A model generated the notes under the pieces. It searched no databases. It was given only the letters and a program-made list of their open reading frames with translations, and was not told where the DNA came from. Source: Sandaracinaceae bacterium (lineage in GTDB: Bacteria > Myxococcota_A > Polyangia > Polyangiales > Sandaracinaceae). From it: 37,660 bases of DNA. The stretch lies in assembly GCA_004213565.1 (NCBI GenBank), contig SHBB01000009.1, forward strand, positions 1 through 37,660. The letters run 5' to 3'. Shown in pieces: positions 1-9,544 of this stretch; position 1 is the stretch's first letter; every line of letters begins with the position of its first letter. The translations under genes and the position numbers were made by a program.

Positions 1-2
1 GC

Positions 3-127
3 GAGGCATCGGCGTGCGAATCGAGGAGCGACGACGAGGAATACTCGAAGTATTCCGAGGAGGAGCGACGCTGAGTCGCGCGCCGAGGGCCGCGGCGAAC
101 GGTCAGAAACGCTGTGGCGAGGTTCTA
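3..127. other. Palindromic element upstream of the thioredoxin-like gene
   Basis: There is no convincing complete gene here. The stretch holds an inverted repeat, GGAATACT at 38-45 and AGTATTCC at 49-56, with a 3-nt spacer, inside a purine-rich sequence, and then a GC-rich tail ending in GGTTCTAA. One frame (3-74) is open to a TGA and could be the last 23 codons of a gene starting outside the window (Glu/Arg/Ser-rich), so a coding tail is not excluded. From memory, similar palindrome-containing stretches occur between genes in this bacterial group; I could not check that. A dispersed repeat or structured RNA is the alternative to a coding tail. Confidence 0.35.
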
Positions 128-157
128 AAGCGCCCCGGGTCTCGGCCCGGGGCGCTT
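128..157 (+). terminator. Strong hairpin, terminator-like
   Basis: A perfect 12-bp stem (128-139 paired with 146-157) with a 6-nt loop. The plus-strand downstream flank (CACTATTG) has no T-run, and the minus-strand flank is only weakly T-rich. It would fit the end of whatever is transcribed from the left edge, ahead of the thioredoxin-like gene. Termination itself is inferred. Confidence 0.6.
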
Positions 158-236
158 CACTATTGTGGGGCGCGTTCCCGGGGGCCCTTACGCGGGTCAC
201 TGGTCGACGGGCCTCTCTCCCGCTATCAACCGCGGC

Positions 237-617
237 ATGGGTTTCTTCACCAAGCTGCTCGGCATCACGCCGAAGAAGCAGCCCCTCCACATCGACGACG
301 ACAACTTCCAGCGTGAGGTGCTCCAGTCCAAGGAGCCGGTGATCCTCGACGTCTGGGGCCCGAACTGTCAGCCCTGCAAGAAGCTCGAGCCGATCATCAT
401 GCAGCTCGCCGCGGAGTACGACGGGCGCGTGAAGGTCTGCGAGCTGAACAGCCAGGACGCGCCTCGCACCGCGATGCGCCTGAAGGTCAAGGGCACCCCC
501 ACGGTGCTCTACTTCAAGGGCGGCCGCGAGAAGGAGCGCGTCGTCGGCATGCGCGGCAGCCTCTTTCACGAGCAGAGCATCGAGGAGCTCTTCGGGATCC
601 CGAAAGAGGCCGAGTAG
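237..617 (+). CDS. Thioredoxin-like protein with CQPC active site
   Basis: A 126-residue thioredoxin-fold protein. The active-site segment WGPNCQPCKK lies at about residues 40-49, with redox cysteines C44 and C47, so the dipeptide between them is Gln-Pro instead of the usual Gly-Pro. The conserved cis-proline is in GTPT at residues 86-89. No signal peptide or membrane segment is seen, so it should be cytosolic. An in-frame start exists at 165, but the ATG at 237 is preferred because residues before it do not look like thioredoxin and the fold begins shortly after. Its TAG overlaps the GTG of the EVE-domain gene by one base, so the two are probably co-transcribed and coupled. The general thiol-disulfide role is family knowledge; the substrate is unknown. 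Confidence 0.85.
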   Translation: MGFFTKLLGITPKKQPLHIDDDNFQREVLQSKEPVILDVWGPNCQPCKKLEPIIMQLAAEYDGRVKVCELNSQDAPRTAMRLKVKGTPTVLYFKGGREKERVVGMRGSLFHEQSIEELFGIPKEAE

Positions 618-1102
618 TGGCGAAGCGGCGCTACTGGCTGGTGAAGAGCGAGCCGGACGCTTACTCCATCGAGGACCTCGAGCGCGATGGCCAGGCGGAG
701 TGGGACGGGGTGCGGAACTACCAGGCGCGCAACTCCATGCGCGACGAGATGACCGTCGGCGACCTCGTGCTCTTCTACCACTCGAACGCCAAGCCCCCGG
801 GCGTGGCCGGTGTGGCGAAGGTGGCGACCGAGGCGTATCCGGACCCGACGCAGTTCGATCCGAAGAGCAAGTACCACGACCCGAAGGCCACCGAGGAGGC
901 GCCGCGCTGGCACCTCGTGGACCTCTCCTTCGTGGAGAAGTTCGACGCCGTGCTCGGGCTCGACGTCCTCAAGGAGCACGCCGACGACCTCGAGGGCATG
1001 ATGGTGATCAAGCGCGGGATCCGCTTCAGCGTGCAGCCGGTCGAGAAGGAGCACTTCCGGAAGGTGCTGAAGCTCGCGGGCGCGAAGACCAAGGTTCGTT
1101 GA
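617..1102 (+). CDS. EVE-domain protein (THYN1-like)
   Basis: A 161-residue protein that is one EVE domain from end to end (old name DUF55). It begins MAKRRYWLVKSEP and carries the typical WDGVRNYQARN and VGDLVLFYHSN segments in the first 60 residues. EVE proteins belong to the PUA-like superfamily and bind modified bases; in eukaryotes THYN1 is the relative, and in bacteria EVE domains are often linked to modified-DNA restriction or RNA binding. The GTG start is dictated by the one-base overlap with the upstream stop codon. Nothing nearby suggests restriction, so this is the common stand-alone form with unknown ligand. Confidence 0.9.
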   Translation: MAKRRYWLVKSEPDAYSIEDLERDGQAEWDGVRNYQARNSMRDEMTVGDLVLFYHSNAKPPGVAGVAKVATEAYPDPTQFDPKSKYHDPKATEEAPRWHLVDLSFVEKFDAVLGLDVLKEHADDLEGMMVIKRGIRFSVQPVEKEHFRKVLKLAGAKTKVR

Positions 1103-1164
1103 CGACCGCGCTCTAAAAGATCCTGAAAAGAGCGGCGTCGGGGAAGCCGGTCCGGGCCGGCTCG

Positions 1165-1170
1165 TATAGA
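1165..1170 (+). promoter_or_regulatory. Candidate -10 hexamer TATAGA
   Basis: TATAGA lies 8 nt before the ATG at 1179, with no Shine-Dalgarno between. If used, transcription would begin at or next to the start codon (leaderless). No clear -35 is visible. Confidence 0.4.
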
Positions 1171-1178
1171 GACGGGTC

Positions 1179-1565
1179 ATGCACTACGACCCGCAGCGCC
1201 AGGGCGCCATCCAGTCCAGCTTCCGCAACGAAGGCCTCACGCCGCATGACGACGGCTACTACGACGACGGCTTCGCGCCTGGCTGCTGCCAGGGCTGCGG
1301 CGCCGACGAGCCCCTCGCCCACGTCTCGTTCGGCCAGAACGTCGGCCTGCTCGTGATGCGCTTCGGCTCGCGCACCGAGGGCCTCTTCTGCGCGCGCTGC
1401 GTGGACAGCGAGTTCTGGACGAAGACCCTGGTCACCGGCTTCTTCGGCTGGTGGGGCATCGTCAGCTTCTTCGTCACGCTGGTGACGCTGCCGATGAACG
1501 TCACGTCCTACGTCGGCGCGAAGCGGGCGCTCGCGGCCCAGCAGCCCGGCGTCTTGCCCGGCTGA
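1179..1565 (+). CDS. Zinc-ribbon membrane protein, uncharacterised
   Basis: A 128-residue protein of unknown function. Two cysteine knuckles (CCQGC at 36-40 and CARC at 71-74) look like a zinc ribbon. They are followed by a hydrophobic stretch from about 82 to 108 (GFFGWWGIVSFFVTLVT), long enough for one membrane pass or a tight hairpin, and a short polar tail. The architecture suggests a membrane-anchored metal-binding domain. The gene stands alone between the EVE gene and the convergent STAS-like gene, with a TATAGA hexamer just before its start. Confidence 0.75.
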   Translation: MHYDPQRQGAIQSSFRNEGLTPHDDGYYDDGFAPGCCQGCGADEPLAHVSFGQNVGLLVMRFGSRTEGLFCARCVDSEFWTKTLVTGFFGWWGIVSFFVTLVTLPMNVTSYVGAKRALAAQQPGVLPG

Positions 1566-1568
1566 GCC

Positions 1569-2186
1569 TCAGGCGCCCTTGGACTTGGCCGAGGGCGGCC
1601 GCGGCTTGCCGTCCGGGCCGAGCGCGGGCCGCTCTCCCGATCTCGACACCTCACGGCTGGCGCGCGGCGGCCGGCGGCGCGTGTCCTCGCTGGACACGTC
1701 GCTCGACGCGTAGAGCCCCGGGCTGTCGGAGCGCGTGGGCGGCGCGGTCATCGGGGGCGGCCGGGAAGACGGCGGCCGGAAGCTCCCCGTGCTCATGCGG
1801 GGCCGGACCAGCCAGCGCTGCGCCGCGAAGTCGCTCTCGAACGCCCGCACGAAGGCGCGCTGCGCGAGCGCGGTCATGTTCACCCGCGCGACCGCCATCT
1901 CCGAGGGCAGCACGAACGCGACCTGGTTGAAGCCACGGTCCGGGGCGAGGATCCACCCCCACATCGCCTCGCGGACCGCCTTGCTGGGCTCGCCGATCTC
2001 GCCCCGGGCGTCGATGACGCCCTTCTTCAGGCGCGTCTTCGCGATCACCCGGTCTACCGCGCGCGTGTAGCGGTCGACCTCGTCGACCGAGCGCAGCTCG
2101 CCCTCCTCCAGGAGGAAGAGGTGGGTGTCTCGGGCCTCGACCACCACCCGCGCGTGCGGGAGCTGAATGACCTCACGAAGGGACAT
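1569..2186 (-). CDS. STAS-like protein with disordered Pro/Ser/Arg-rich tail
   Basis: A 205-residue protein. Residues 1 to about 125 alternate short strands and helices (VVVEARDTHLFLLEEGE, KKGVIDARGEIGEP, NQVAFVLPSEMAVARVNM) in a way that resembles the STAS/SpoIIAA-like or CRAL-TRIO-like fold common in myxobacterial proteins; this is a fold-level impression. Residues 130-205 are low complexity, rich in Pro, Ser and Arg, and probably disordered. It ends three bases from the zinc-ribbon gene, tail to tail. No catalytic residues or partner can be named. Confidence 0.7.
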   Translation of the reverse strand: MSLREVIQLPHARVVVEARDTHLFLLEEGELRSVDEVDRYTRAVDRVIAKTRLKKGVIDARGEIGEPSKAVREAMWGWILAPDRGFNQVAFVLPSEMAVARVNMTALAQRAFVRAFESDFAAQRWLVRPRMSTGSFRPPSSRPPPMTAPPTRSDSPGLYASSDVSSEDTRRRPPRASREVSRSGERPALGPDGKPRPPSAKSKGA

Positions 2187-2237
2187 GGCGCGCGTCGAGC
2201 CTATGCCAGATGTGCTGCGCTGAACATGTCACCAGAC

Positions 2238-2293
2238 GGGGGTTTTCCCCCACGCAAGGTCGTTTTCTCCGCAGATCTGACGGAAGCTTCCGT
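2238..2293. other. Two small inverted repeats between minus-strand genes
   Basis: The 113-bp gap contains GGGGG-TTTT-CCCCC at 2238-2251 and a perfect 14-bp palindrome ACGGAAGCTTCCGT at 2280-2293, immediately after the stop of the DUF4423 regulator. The palindrome could serve as a weak 3'-end hairpin for the regulator or as a dimeric operator for the STAS-like gene downstream. Confidence 0.3.
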
Positions 2294-2299
2294 TCTGGT

Positions 2300-3280
2300 T
2301 CAATCGGCGCCGGAGAGGGCGAAGAGCTGAACGTTCGCGAGCGCGACCACCTCGGCCGGCGCGGAGGCTCCGACGAGTCGATACAGGCGCTGCATGTATG
2401 CCACGTGCAGCTGCTGCAGGGTCCGGTAGTCCTCCTCGGACAAGGTGAACACGGCCCAGCTGAAGAGCCCCTCACGCCCCTCCTCGAGGGCCCGTCGACC
2501 CGCGTCGGCCCAGTGGAGCTTGAGCTTCTTGCGCTCCTCCGGCGTCGCGACGGTGGTGTCGAGCACCGCTTCGTCCGCCACGTACCTTCCTCGCTCGAAG
2601 CGGACCAGCCCCACCTCGGCGAGCACGTCCCGCGCGGCGACGACCTCGGGCACGGGTACGCCCAGCCGGTCGGCCAACCAGCGATCCGAGTGGGGCCGAC
2701 GACGATAGGCGCGGGTCTCGAAGACGCGCAGCAGCGCCTGGGACCAGGGGTGGGAGAACGCCACGTTCCGCCTCGCCTGGAGCTCGCGCCAAGGCCCCGC
2801 GATCTGTGGGATGGACGCGGGATCGACGATGGCGGCGACGAAGTCGACCAGCCGCAGCGTGCAGACCTCGATGAGCGCGAGGAGCTGTGGCAGCCGCGGA
2901 GACGTGCGACCCGACAACCACCGCGACACCGTGAAGCGGCTCGCTCCGCAGCGCGCCGCCAGGTCTCCTACCCGCGTGCTCCCCCGCAGCATCGACAACA
3001 GGGTGGTGATGCCCTCGGGCGTGGTGAGCGCGGCTCCGTCGAGATCGAACGGGAAGCGCGCGAAGGCCGCCACGGGATCGCCCCCCGTGCGCTCGATGAT
3101 CCGGAAGAGCTCGTAGGCGGCCGGGGCTCGGCGCCCGCTCTCCCAGTTGTGGACGGCGTTGGAGGTGTATCCGAGGCGCCGGCTGAGCGCGGTCTGCGAG
3201 CGTTCTCCTCGGAGAGCCCGGACGAGGTCTCGGCTGAGCGCGTCGAGGTCGAGGTCGTCCATATCGTCAATAGTGCACAT
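2300..3280 (-). CDS. Tandem-HTH regulator with DUF4423 (TIGR02147-type)
   Basis: A transcriptional regulator of 326 residues from ATG 3280, or 320 from ATG 3262. Two helix-turn-helix units are visible: an XRE-like one in the first 60 residues (ERSQTALSRRLGYTSNAVHNW) and a second one around residues 105-150 (GDLAARCGASRFTVSRWLSG). A winged-helix-like segment (WLADRLGVPVPEVVAA) leads into the DUF4423 region (RKKLKLHWADAGRRALEEG to the end). Proteins of this type occur in Fibrobacteres and myxobacterial relatives; their targets are mostly unknown. The reading frame stays open to 3442, but that part has no protein-like character and overlaps the divergent lipoprotein promoter. Repeats at 3270-3310 may be its own operator. 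Confidence 0.85.
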   Translation of the reverse strand: MCTIDDMDDLDLDALSRDLVRALRGERSQTALSRRLGYTSNAVHNWESGRRAPAAYELFRIIERTGGDPVAAFARFPFDLDGAALTTPEGITTLLSMLRGSTRVGDLAARCGASRFTVSRWLSGRTSPRLPQLLALIEVCTLRLVDFVAAIVDPASIPQIAGPWRELQARRNVAFSHPWSQALLRVFETRAYRRRPHSDRWLADRLGVPVPEVVAARDVLAEVGLVRFERGRYVADEAVLDTTVATPEERKKLKLHWADAGRRALEEGREGLFSWAVFTLSEEDYRTLQQLHVAYMQRLYRLVGASAPAEVVALANVQLFALSGAD

Positions 3281-3310
3281 CCGCGGGCATAGTGGCAGAC
3301 GATAAGTGGC
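3270..3310. promoter_or_regulatory. Three ATAGTG(G)CA-type repeats, candidate operator
   Basis: ATAGTGCAC (3270), ATAGTGGCA (3289) and ATAAGTGGC (3302) follow each other at 19- and 13-bp intervals in the divergent gap between the DUF4423 regulator and the lipoprotein operon. The first overlaps the ATG at 3280, so binding there would block the regulator's own expression if it starts at 3262. The assignment as operator is inference from position and repetition. Confidence 0.35.
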
Positions 3311-3365
3311 ATTGAGGCGAGATGGAGGCGTTGTAGGGGTTCGCACCGAGGCGTACCCAGAGGAC

Positions 3366-3962
3366 ATGAGACGACGATGGCGAGACACACTGCCCTGGCT
3401 GGCCGCACTGCTGCTGACCGGCGCCTGCTCGGGGGGGCTCACGGGGGAGATCGGCGGCCCGTCCTGCGAGACGCCAGTGGGCGTCGTGGACCTGGACGAG
3501 GCTCACCCCGAGATCGGAGAGAGCCCCCGCGCTCGACTCGACGCCCGCGGGGCGCCCCTCACCGCGCCTGTCACCTGGACGGACGGAAGCACGACGATGG
3601 TCACCCTTTCCCTCGAGGCGGCGCCCGCGCGGAGCCGCGACGTCGTGACGCTCGAAGGCGAGATGTGCGCGCCCTTCTACCGCGCGCCCATACGGCTGCG
3701 GGTGGTGACCGCGGACGGGCGGCTCGACCACACCTTCGAGGGCGACGCCGACCTGCACGCGCTGGAGACGTTCGCGTGGCTGGAGGCGCAGACCGAGCAC
3801 GTCGAGGGGTTCGATCCCGCCGCGTACGCGCCGCGCTTCGACCCGGAGCAGGCTCGGCTGAGGGTGGGGATCCGGTGGGCGGAGGGCGCATCCATCCGAG
3901 GTCTGCTCGAGCTGGAGCCGGGTGTGGATGGCGAGGAGAAGCGAGAGGTGGCGTCATGGTGA
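3366..3962 (+). CDS. Lipoprotein, uncharacterised
   Basis: A 198-residue secreted lipoprotein. The N terminus has RRRWR, a hydrophobic core and the lipobox LTGAC with the lipidated cysteine at residue 21, so it should be attached to a membrane on the periplasmic or outer side. The mature part is strand-rich and acidic, with two further cysteines (about 35 and 98) that could pair. No family was recognised. The ATG at 3366 is supported by AGAGGA just upstream. It overlaps the next lipoprotein gene by 7 bp, so they form an operon divergent from the DUF4423 regulator. Confidence 0.75.
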   Translation: MRRRWRDTLPWLAALLLTGACSGGLTGEIGGPSCETPVGVVDLDEAHPEIGESPRARLDARGAPLTAPVTWTDGSTTMVTLSLEAAPARSRDVVTLEGEMCAPFYRAPIRLRVVTADGRLDHTFEGDADLHALETFAWLEAQTEHVEGFDPAAYAPRFDPEQARLRVGIRWAEGASIRGLLELEPGVDGEEKREVASW

Positions 3963-4852
3963 TCCGTGCGGTGTTCTGTCTCCTCCTGGGCGGGTGCGCG
4001 TGCTCGACCCCTCCGGACGTGTCCGCGGACGGCAGGACGCCCCCTCGGGACGCGCGCGTGGTCCCCTCGGAGGACGCTGGGCGTGACGCGACCGTGCCGC
4101 GCGACGCGCGGGCGCCGACCGACGCGGGCGAGCGCGACTCCGGGGTCTCGCCGCCGCCGGTCGAGCCCCCCGGGCCCGAGACGCGCTACGAGGACTGCGA
4201 CCCGCCTCCGGTCCCTGCGCCGGTAGAGGTGACCTCCGACGGTTGCGAGTCGGTGACGGAAGGTCGGATCCAGGCGGTGCGCGCCACCGCGGACGGCGTG
4301 GCCATCGTCCTGCGCCAGGGGTTCGACGAGCGCCCTGGGTCGACCTGTGAAGTGCAGGTGACCGGCGTCGGGGCAGACATCGCGGCGGACATCGCCTGGT
4401 CGGTCGGGGCCGTGTACGCGGCCTACATCTCGCCGGGCTCCCCCGGAGAGCTGTGGCTGGCCGACGGCGACGACTGGTGGAGCTGCGGCACCCTGAGCCC
4501 CTATCCCCTCGTGCTCCACGTGGGCGGCCGCCCGTTCGGGTCCGGGGTGCCGACCTACACCGGCGCGGGGGTCGAGCCAGCCTGGGGCGCGACGGGCTGC
4601 CGGTACACAAGCGACTGCGAGACCTACGCGCTCGCCTATGAGGGCTGGATCATGGGCCGTGACTGCGCCCAGCGCCGCTCGGGCCCGGTCGACCAGTCGG
4701 AGACGAACGCCTTCGAGGTCGACGGGGTGACGAGGAGACTCCGCACCTTGCACTCGTACACATCGGTGGAGTGCCCGCTTCCGGACGATGAGGGCACGAC
4801 CTCGGACCTGCGAGGCGGCGCCTGGGCGATGTGGAGCACCGCCGCTCCCTGA
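3956..4852 (+). CDS. Cys-rich lipoprotein, uncharacterised
   Basis: A 298-residue lipoprotein with a very short signal (MVIRAVFCLLLGGC) and lipobox LGGC; a second Cys follows at once (CAC). Residues 20-85 are a low-complexity Asp/Arg/Pro linker typical of surface lipoproteins in this group. The folded part from about 85 has at least seven cysteines (for example CESVTEG, STCEV, WWSCG, GCRYTSDCE), suggesting disulfides outside the cytoplasm. The start is chosen because the ATG overlaps the upstream stop by 7 bp and gives a clean signal peptide. Function unknown; probably acts with the preceding lipoprotein. Confidence 0.75.
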   Translation: MVIRAVFCLLLGGCACSTPPDVSADGRTPPRDARVVPSEDAGRDATVPRDARAPTDAGERDSGVSPPPVEPPGPETRYEDCDPPPVPAPVEVTSDGCESVTEGRIQAVRATADGVAIVLRQGFDERPGSTCEVQVTGVGADIAADIAWSVGAVYAAYISPGSPGELWLADGDDWWSCGTLSPYPLVLHVGGRPFGSGVPTYTGAGVEPAWGATGCRYTSDCETYALAYEGWIMGRDCAQRRSGPVDQSETNAFEVDGVTRRLRTLHSYTSVECPLPDDEGTTSDLRGGAWAMWSTAAP

Positions 4853-4857
4853 CTTCG

Positions 4858-6105
4858 TCAGCGGACGATGATCTCCGCGTAGGCCCGCGCGGTCTCTCGT
4901 TCGCTGCGCGCCTGGGTCTCCCGGTCGAGCGCGAGGTGGCCGAAGCGCGTGCTCCAGCCCTCCGCCCACTCGAAATTGTCCACGAGCGACCACGCGAAGT
5001 ACCCGCGCACGTCGAGCCCCTCGTGCGCGGCGTCGGCGATGGCCTCGAGGTGGCTGCGCAGGTAGTCGGTCCGCTGGGTCTCGTCGCAGGTGCCGTTCTC
5101 GGTCACGTAGAGCGGCACGCCGAGCGCGGACAATCGCTCGATCTGGGCGACCATGGCGCCGGGATCGGGCTGTCCCCAGTCGTTGTGCTCGGTGCGCACC
5201 GTCGGCGTCTGCACGTGGCGGCCGAAGGCCTCGCCGACCGCGCTCGGGTCGAAGCGCACGTCGTAGCGACCGTAGAAGTTGAGACCCACCCAGTCGAAGC
5301 TGCGTCGCAGCAGCGGCGCGGGCGCGGGGATCGCCTTGAGCGGGAAGGCGTAGCGCCCCTCCGCCAGCGCGTGCAGCGCCGCGCCGTTGAACGCCCAGTC
5401 CTGCGCCGCGGCGGCCCAGCGATCGAGCGCGCGCGAGGGATCGGCGGGCGCGAAGCGCGGCATGTTCAGCACGATCCCCACCCGCGGCTGGGGCAAGGTG
5501 CGGTGCAGCGCGCGGTAGCCCAGCGCGTGCGCGTCGAGCATGTGCCGCATCGCGGTGAAGCAGGCCCGCATGCTCCCGCGCCCCGGCGGCCAGCGCGTCC
5601 CCGCGTAGCCCATGTAGGCGAGCACGCTCGGCTCGTTGAGCGTCGCCCAGAGCGCCACGTGCGGGCCGAGCGCGTCCGCGGCGCGCGTCGCGAAGCCCTC
5701 GAAGAGCGCGGGCACGTTGGGGTGCGTCCAGCCGCCCATCTTCGCGATCCACCGGGGCAGGGTGAAGTGGTTGAGGGTGCAGAGGATGGTGAGGTCGCGG
5801 CTCGCGGCGAAGCGCAGGATCTCCCGGTATCGCTCGAACGCGTCACCGTCGAAGCGCCCCACCTCGGGCTCGAGCCGGCTCCACTCGAGGCTCATCCGAT
5901 GCGCGCGATGCCCGAGCTCCGCCGCCTTCGCGAGATCCTCCTCGGCCCTCCCCGCCCACCAGCCCGCCGCGTCACCGCTGGTGGTGCCGTCCTCGATCTT
6001 CCCGGCCTGCTCCCAGTCCCACCAGTCGTTGTGCACGTTGCCGCCCTCGACCTGGTGGCTGCTGGTCGCGGCGCCGAAGAGGAAGCCCTCGGGAAAGTCA
6101 CGCAT
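4858..6105 (-). CDS. Glycoside hydrolase family 1 beta-glucosidase
   Basis: A 415-residue GH1 enzyme that hydrolyses beta-linked glucosides (or related glycosides) by the retaining mechanism. The N terminus FPEGFLFGAATSSHQVEGG is the family signature. The acid/base glutamate is E158 in TLNEP and the nucleophile is E336 in YVTENG. The substrate-binding C-terminal motif WSLVDNFEWAEGW is at 372-384. The length is slightly below the usual 440-480 residues. There is no signal peptide, so it is cytosolic and would act on imported disaccharides. It is convergent with the lipoprotein gene, 5 bp apart. A TAGAGT hexamer lies 9 nt before the ATG. Exact substrate cannot be told. Confidence 0.93.
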   Translation of the reverse strand: MRDFPEGFLFGAATSSHQVEGGNVHNDWWDWEQAGKIEDGTTSGDAAGWWAGRAEEDLAKAAELGHRAHRMSLEWSRLEPEVGRFDGDAFERYREILRFAASRDLTILCTLNHFTLPRWIAKMGGWTHPNVPALFEGFATRAADALGPHVALWATLNEPSVLAYMGYAGTRWPPGRGSMRACFTAMRHMLDAHALGYRALHRTLPQPRVGIVLNMPRFAPADPSRALDRWAAAAQDWAFNGAALHALAEGRYAFPLKAIPAPAPLLRRSFDWVGLNFYGRYDVRFDPSAVGEAFGRHVQTPTVRTEHNDWGQPDPGAMVAQIERLSALGVPLYVTENGTCDETQRTDYLRSHLEAIADAAHEGLDVRGYFAWSLVDNFEWAEGWSTRFGHLALDRETQARSERETARAYAEIIVR

Positions 6106-6114
6106 GGCAGGGCG

Positions 6115-6120
6115 ACTCTA
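6115..6120 (-). promoter_or_regulatory. Candidate -10 hexamer TAGAGT
   Basis: On the minus strand TAGAGT ends 9 nt before the GH1 ATG (6105), with no Shine-Dalgarno between. This would give a leaderless or nearly leaderless mRNA. Confidence 0.35.
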
Positions 6121-6141
6121 CACGGCCCGGCCAGGCGCGCG

Positions 6142-6510
6142 TCAGAGGCTGGAGACGGCCCGACAGACGCCCTCGACGCACTCGGCCGTGGCGGGCGCGC
6201 AGGTCGCGGACGACACGCAGCCGGGGGACACGCGCACGCAGTCGGCCTCGCCCAGGGCCTGCACGTCGCGCTGCGCGTCCTCGAGCGAGTCGGTCCGGGC
6301 TGAGCTGGGGCAGAACGCGAACTGCGAGTCGGCGCACTCGACGCGCGGCGAGAAGAGCCCGCAGTCGGCGTCGACCTCGCACGCGCGGTGCGGCGCGAGG
6401 GCCTCCTCGAAGCGGGCCGAGATCGCGAGGTCGGCCTCCATGCAACTCAGCGGCGACGCATCACACGCGGACAGGGCGAGCAGCGCCCCGAGGACGAGCG
6501 TTCGTTTCAT
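6142..6510 (-). CDS. Small Cys-rich lipoprotein
   Basis: A 122-residue lipoprotein. MKRTLVLGALLALSAC gives a complete signal peptide with lipobox LSAC and lipidated C16. The mature part holds nine further cysteines, including the pair pattern CEVDADCG and ECVEGVCR, which resembles the short Cys motifs of many myxobacterial surface proteins. The frame is open further upstream, but ATG 6510 is chosen because it alone gives the signal peptide. It lies between GH1 and the hybrid kinase on the same strand; no functional link is evident. Confidence 0.75.
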   Translation of the reverse strand: MKRTLVLGALLALSACDASPLSCMEADLAISARFEEALAPHRACEVDADCGLFSPRVECADSQFAFCPSSARTDSLEDAQRDVQALGEADCVRVSPGCVSSATCAPATAECVEGVCRAVSSL

Positions 6511-6556
6511 GAAACATGAGCTGACAGCTTCGCAATACGACGTCAAGGCCCGAGAT

Positions 6557-8241
<1,685 letters not shown>

Positions 8242-8245
<4 letters not shown>

Positions 8246-9405
8246 CGCGGGAAGACGAACACGACTGCGGTGCAGTTGTGGAAGCCGCCGAACTGCCCGG
8301 CGCCGCGCGCGATCTGCCCGTAGGTGTTGCACCCGACGAAGCGCGCCTCCCCGAGCGCCTCGGCCACCCTGTCCAGCTCGAAGCCGAACACGTCCCCCAT
8401 GCGAAGCCGGGTGGCGACGCAGTCGAAGAACACGGCCGCGCCGGGCTTCTCGACCCCGAGGGCCTGAACCGCCGAGCGCGCGGCGTTCCCCGCGGCTTCG
8501 ACCGCGGAGTCGTTGGTCGCGCTCATGATCCGCACCCGCGCGCCCTCGGGGATCTCCGCCGCGCACGCGACCGCTCCGTCGTCACCGACCGAGAGCGGCA
8601 CCCGGAGGCGGTGCCCCTCCTCGGTCTCCACGCCGAGGATGTTGTGCAGGAAGAACGGGAGCGGGTCGGCCCGGTCCAGCGCCTGCCCCGAGCTCGCCGC
8701 GTGCTCCTCGAAGACCTCGATCGCGGGGAGCCCGTTGAGGCTCACGAGGCGCTTGCCCTCGACCTTGGTGACGCGAAAGGGCCGGCTCGCCGGTCGCCAG
8801 CCGTGGCCGACGCCGACCCCGAGCGGCTTCTCGCTGAGGATCTCGAGGGCGACCACCGCGTCCGTGCACACCTCGGTCCCGCAGAAGACGTGGGTGCGCT
8901 TGAACTGCGCGTCGTCCCCCGCGCCTCCGCCCGCGAACTCGTAGCGCGCGCCCGTCATGACGGTGAGCTGCTCCACGAGGTTGTCGCTGTGGCCGGCGAG
9001 CGCGTCGGTCATCACCAGCGCCGCGCGGTGCGGGTACTCGGGCGCGTCCACGCCGACGAAGCCATCGACCACCTCCCGCGCGGCCCGGGTCGGGTCTTCG
9101 CTGACGCGCCTCCCGAGACCGGACGAGAACCGAAGGTGGTCGGAGCGGATCGCCAACGCGCAGGCCGTCCCTTCCCCGTGCTCCGCCTGGGTGAACTCGC
9201 CCGCCGAGGAGGCGCCGATGAGGATCTTCGGTGACGCCGCGTCGTGGAGCGCGGCGAGCAACGCTTCGTGGTCGAAGCGTGAGGAAGCGAAGACCACCAC
9301 CGCGTGGAGGTCTTCACCGAGCTCGCGACGGAGCGCTTCACCGAGCTCGCGGCCGGCCGCGGCCCCATCGACCTGTCGCGTGTACGCCGCCGCGGTCTCG
9401 AGCAT
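8242..9405 (-). CDS. FIST-domain sensor protein
   Basis: A 387-residue protein covering FIST_N and FIST_C. Typical features are ILIGASSAGEF, LVMTDALAGHSDNLVE, FAGGGAGDDAQF and, near the end, ARFVGCNTYGQIARG. FIST proteins are cytosolic sensory modules predicted to bind small ligands, possibly amino acids or their derivatives, and are usually genetically tied to signal transduction proteins. Here the link is explicit: its stop overlaps the hybrid kinase start. The frame is open to 9459, but ATG 9405 is chosen because the FIST fold begins soon after and the preceding residues are Ser/Pro-rich and unlike the family. Confidence 0.9.
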
Positions 9406-9500
9406 GTTGGCCTTACTGCAGGGGGATCGGGAGTGGCTGCTGAGCGACGTAGGTCCCACCGTTCAGGCCACAAGACGCCCGCCGAAGCGCGACGACGGTA

Positions 9501-9538
9501 AAAAGGAGGCGGCGCGCCCGCGGATGGGCGCGCCGCCT
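9501..9538 (-). terminator. Intrinsic terminator of the EF-G gene
   Basis: A perfect 13-bp GC-rich stem (9507-9519 with 9526-9538, 6-nt loop), followed on the minus strand by CC and then five T residues. It sits 7-44 bp after the EF-G stop codon and before the FIST gene on the same strand, so it should separate the two transcription units. Confidence 0.85.
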
Positions 9539-9544
9539 TCGGTC

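Noticed and set aside
14-316. A 100-codon plus-strand ORF at the left edge
   Set aside because: It runs through the palindrome and the terminator hairpin and is Arg-rich throughout; it overlaps the thioredoxin-like gene in another frame.
2210-3292. A 360-codon plus-strand reading frame over the DUF4423 gene
   Set aside because: Arg/Glu/Gly-rich shadow without any motif; the minus-strand frame contains two HTH units and the DUF4423 region.
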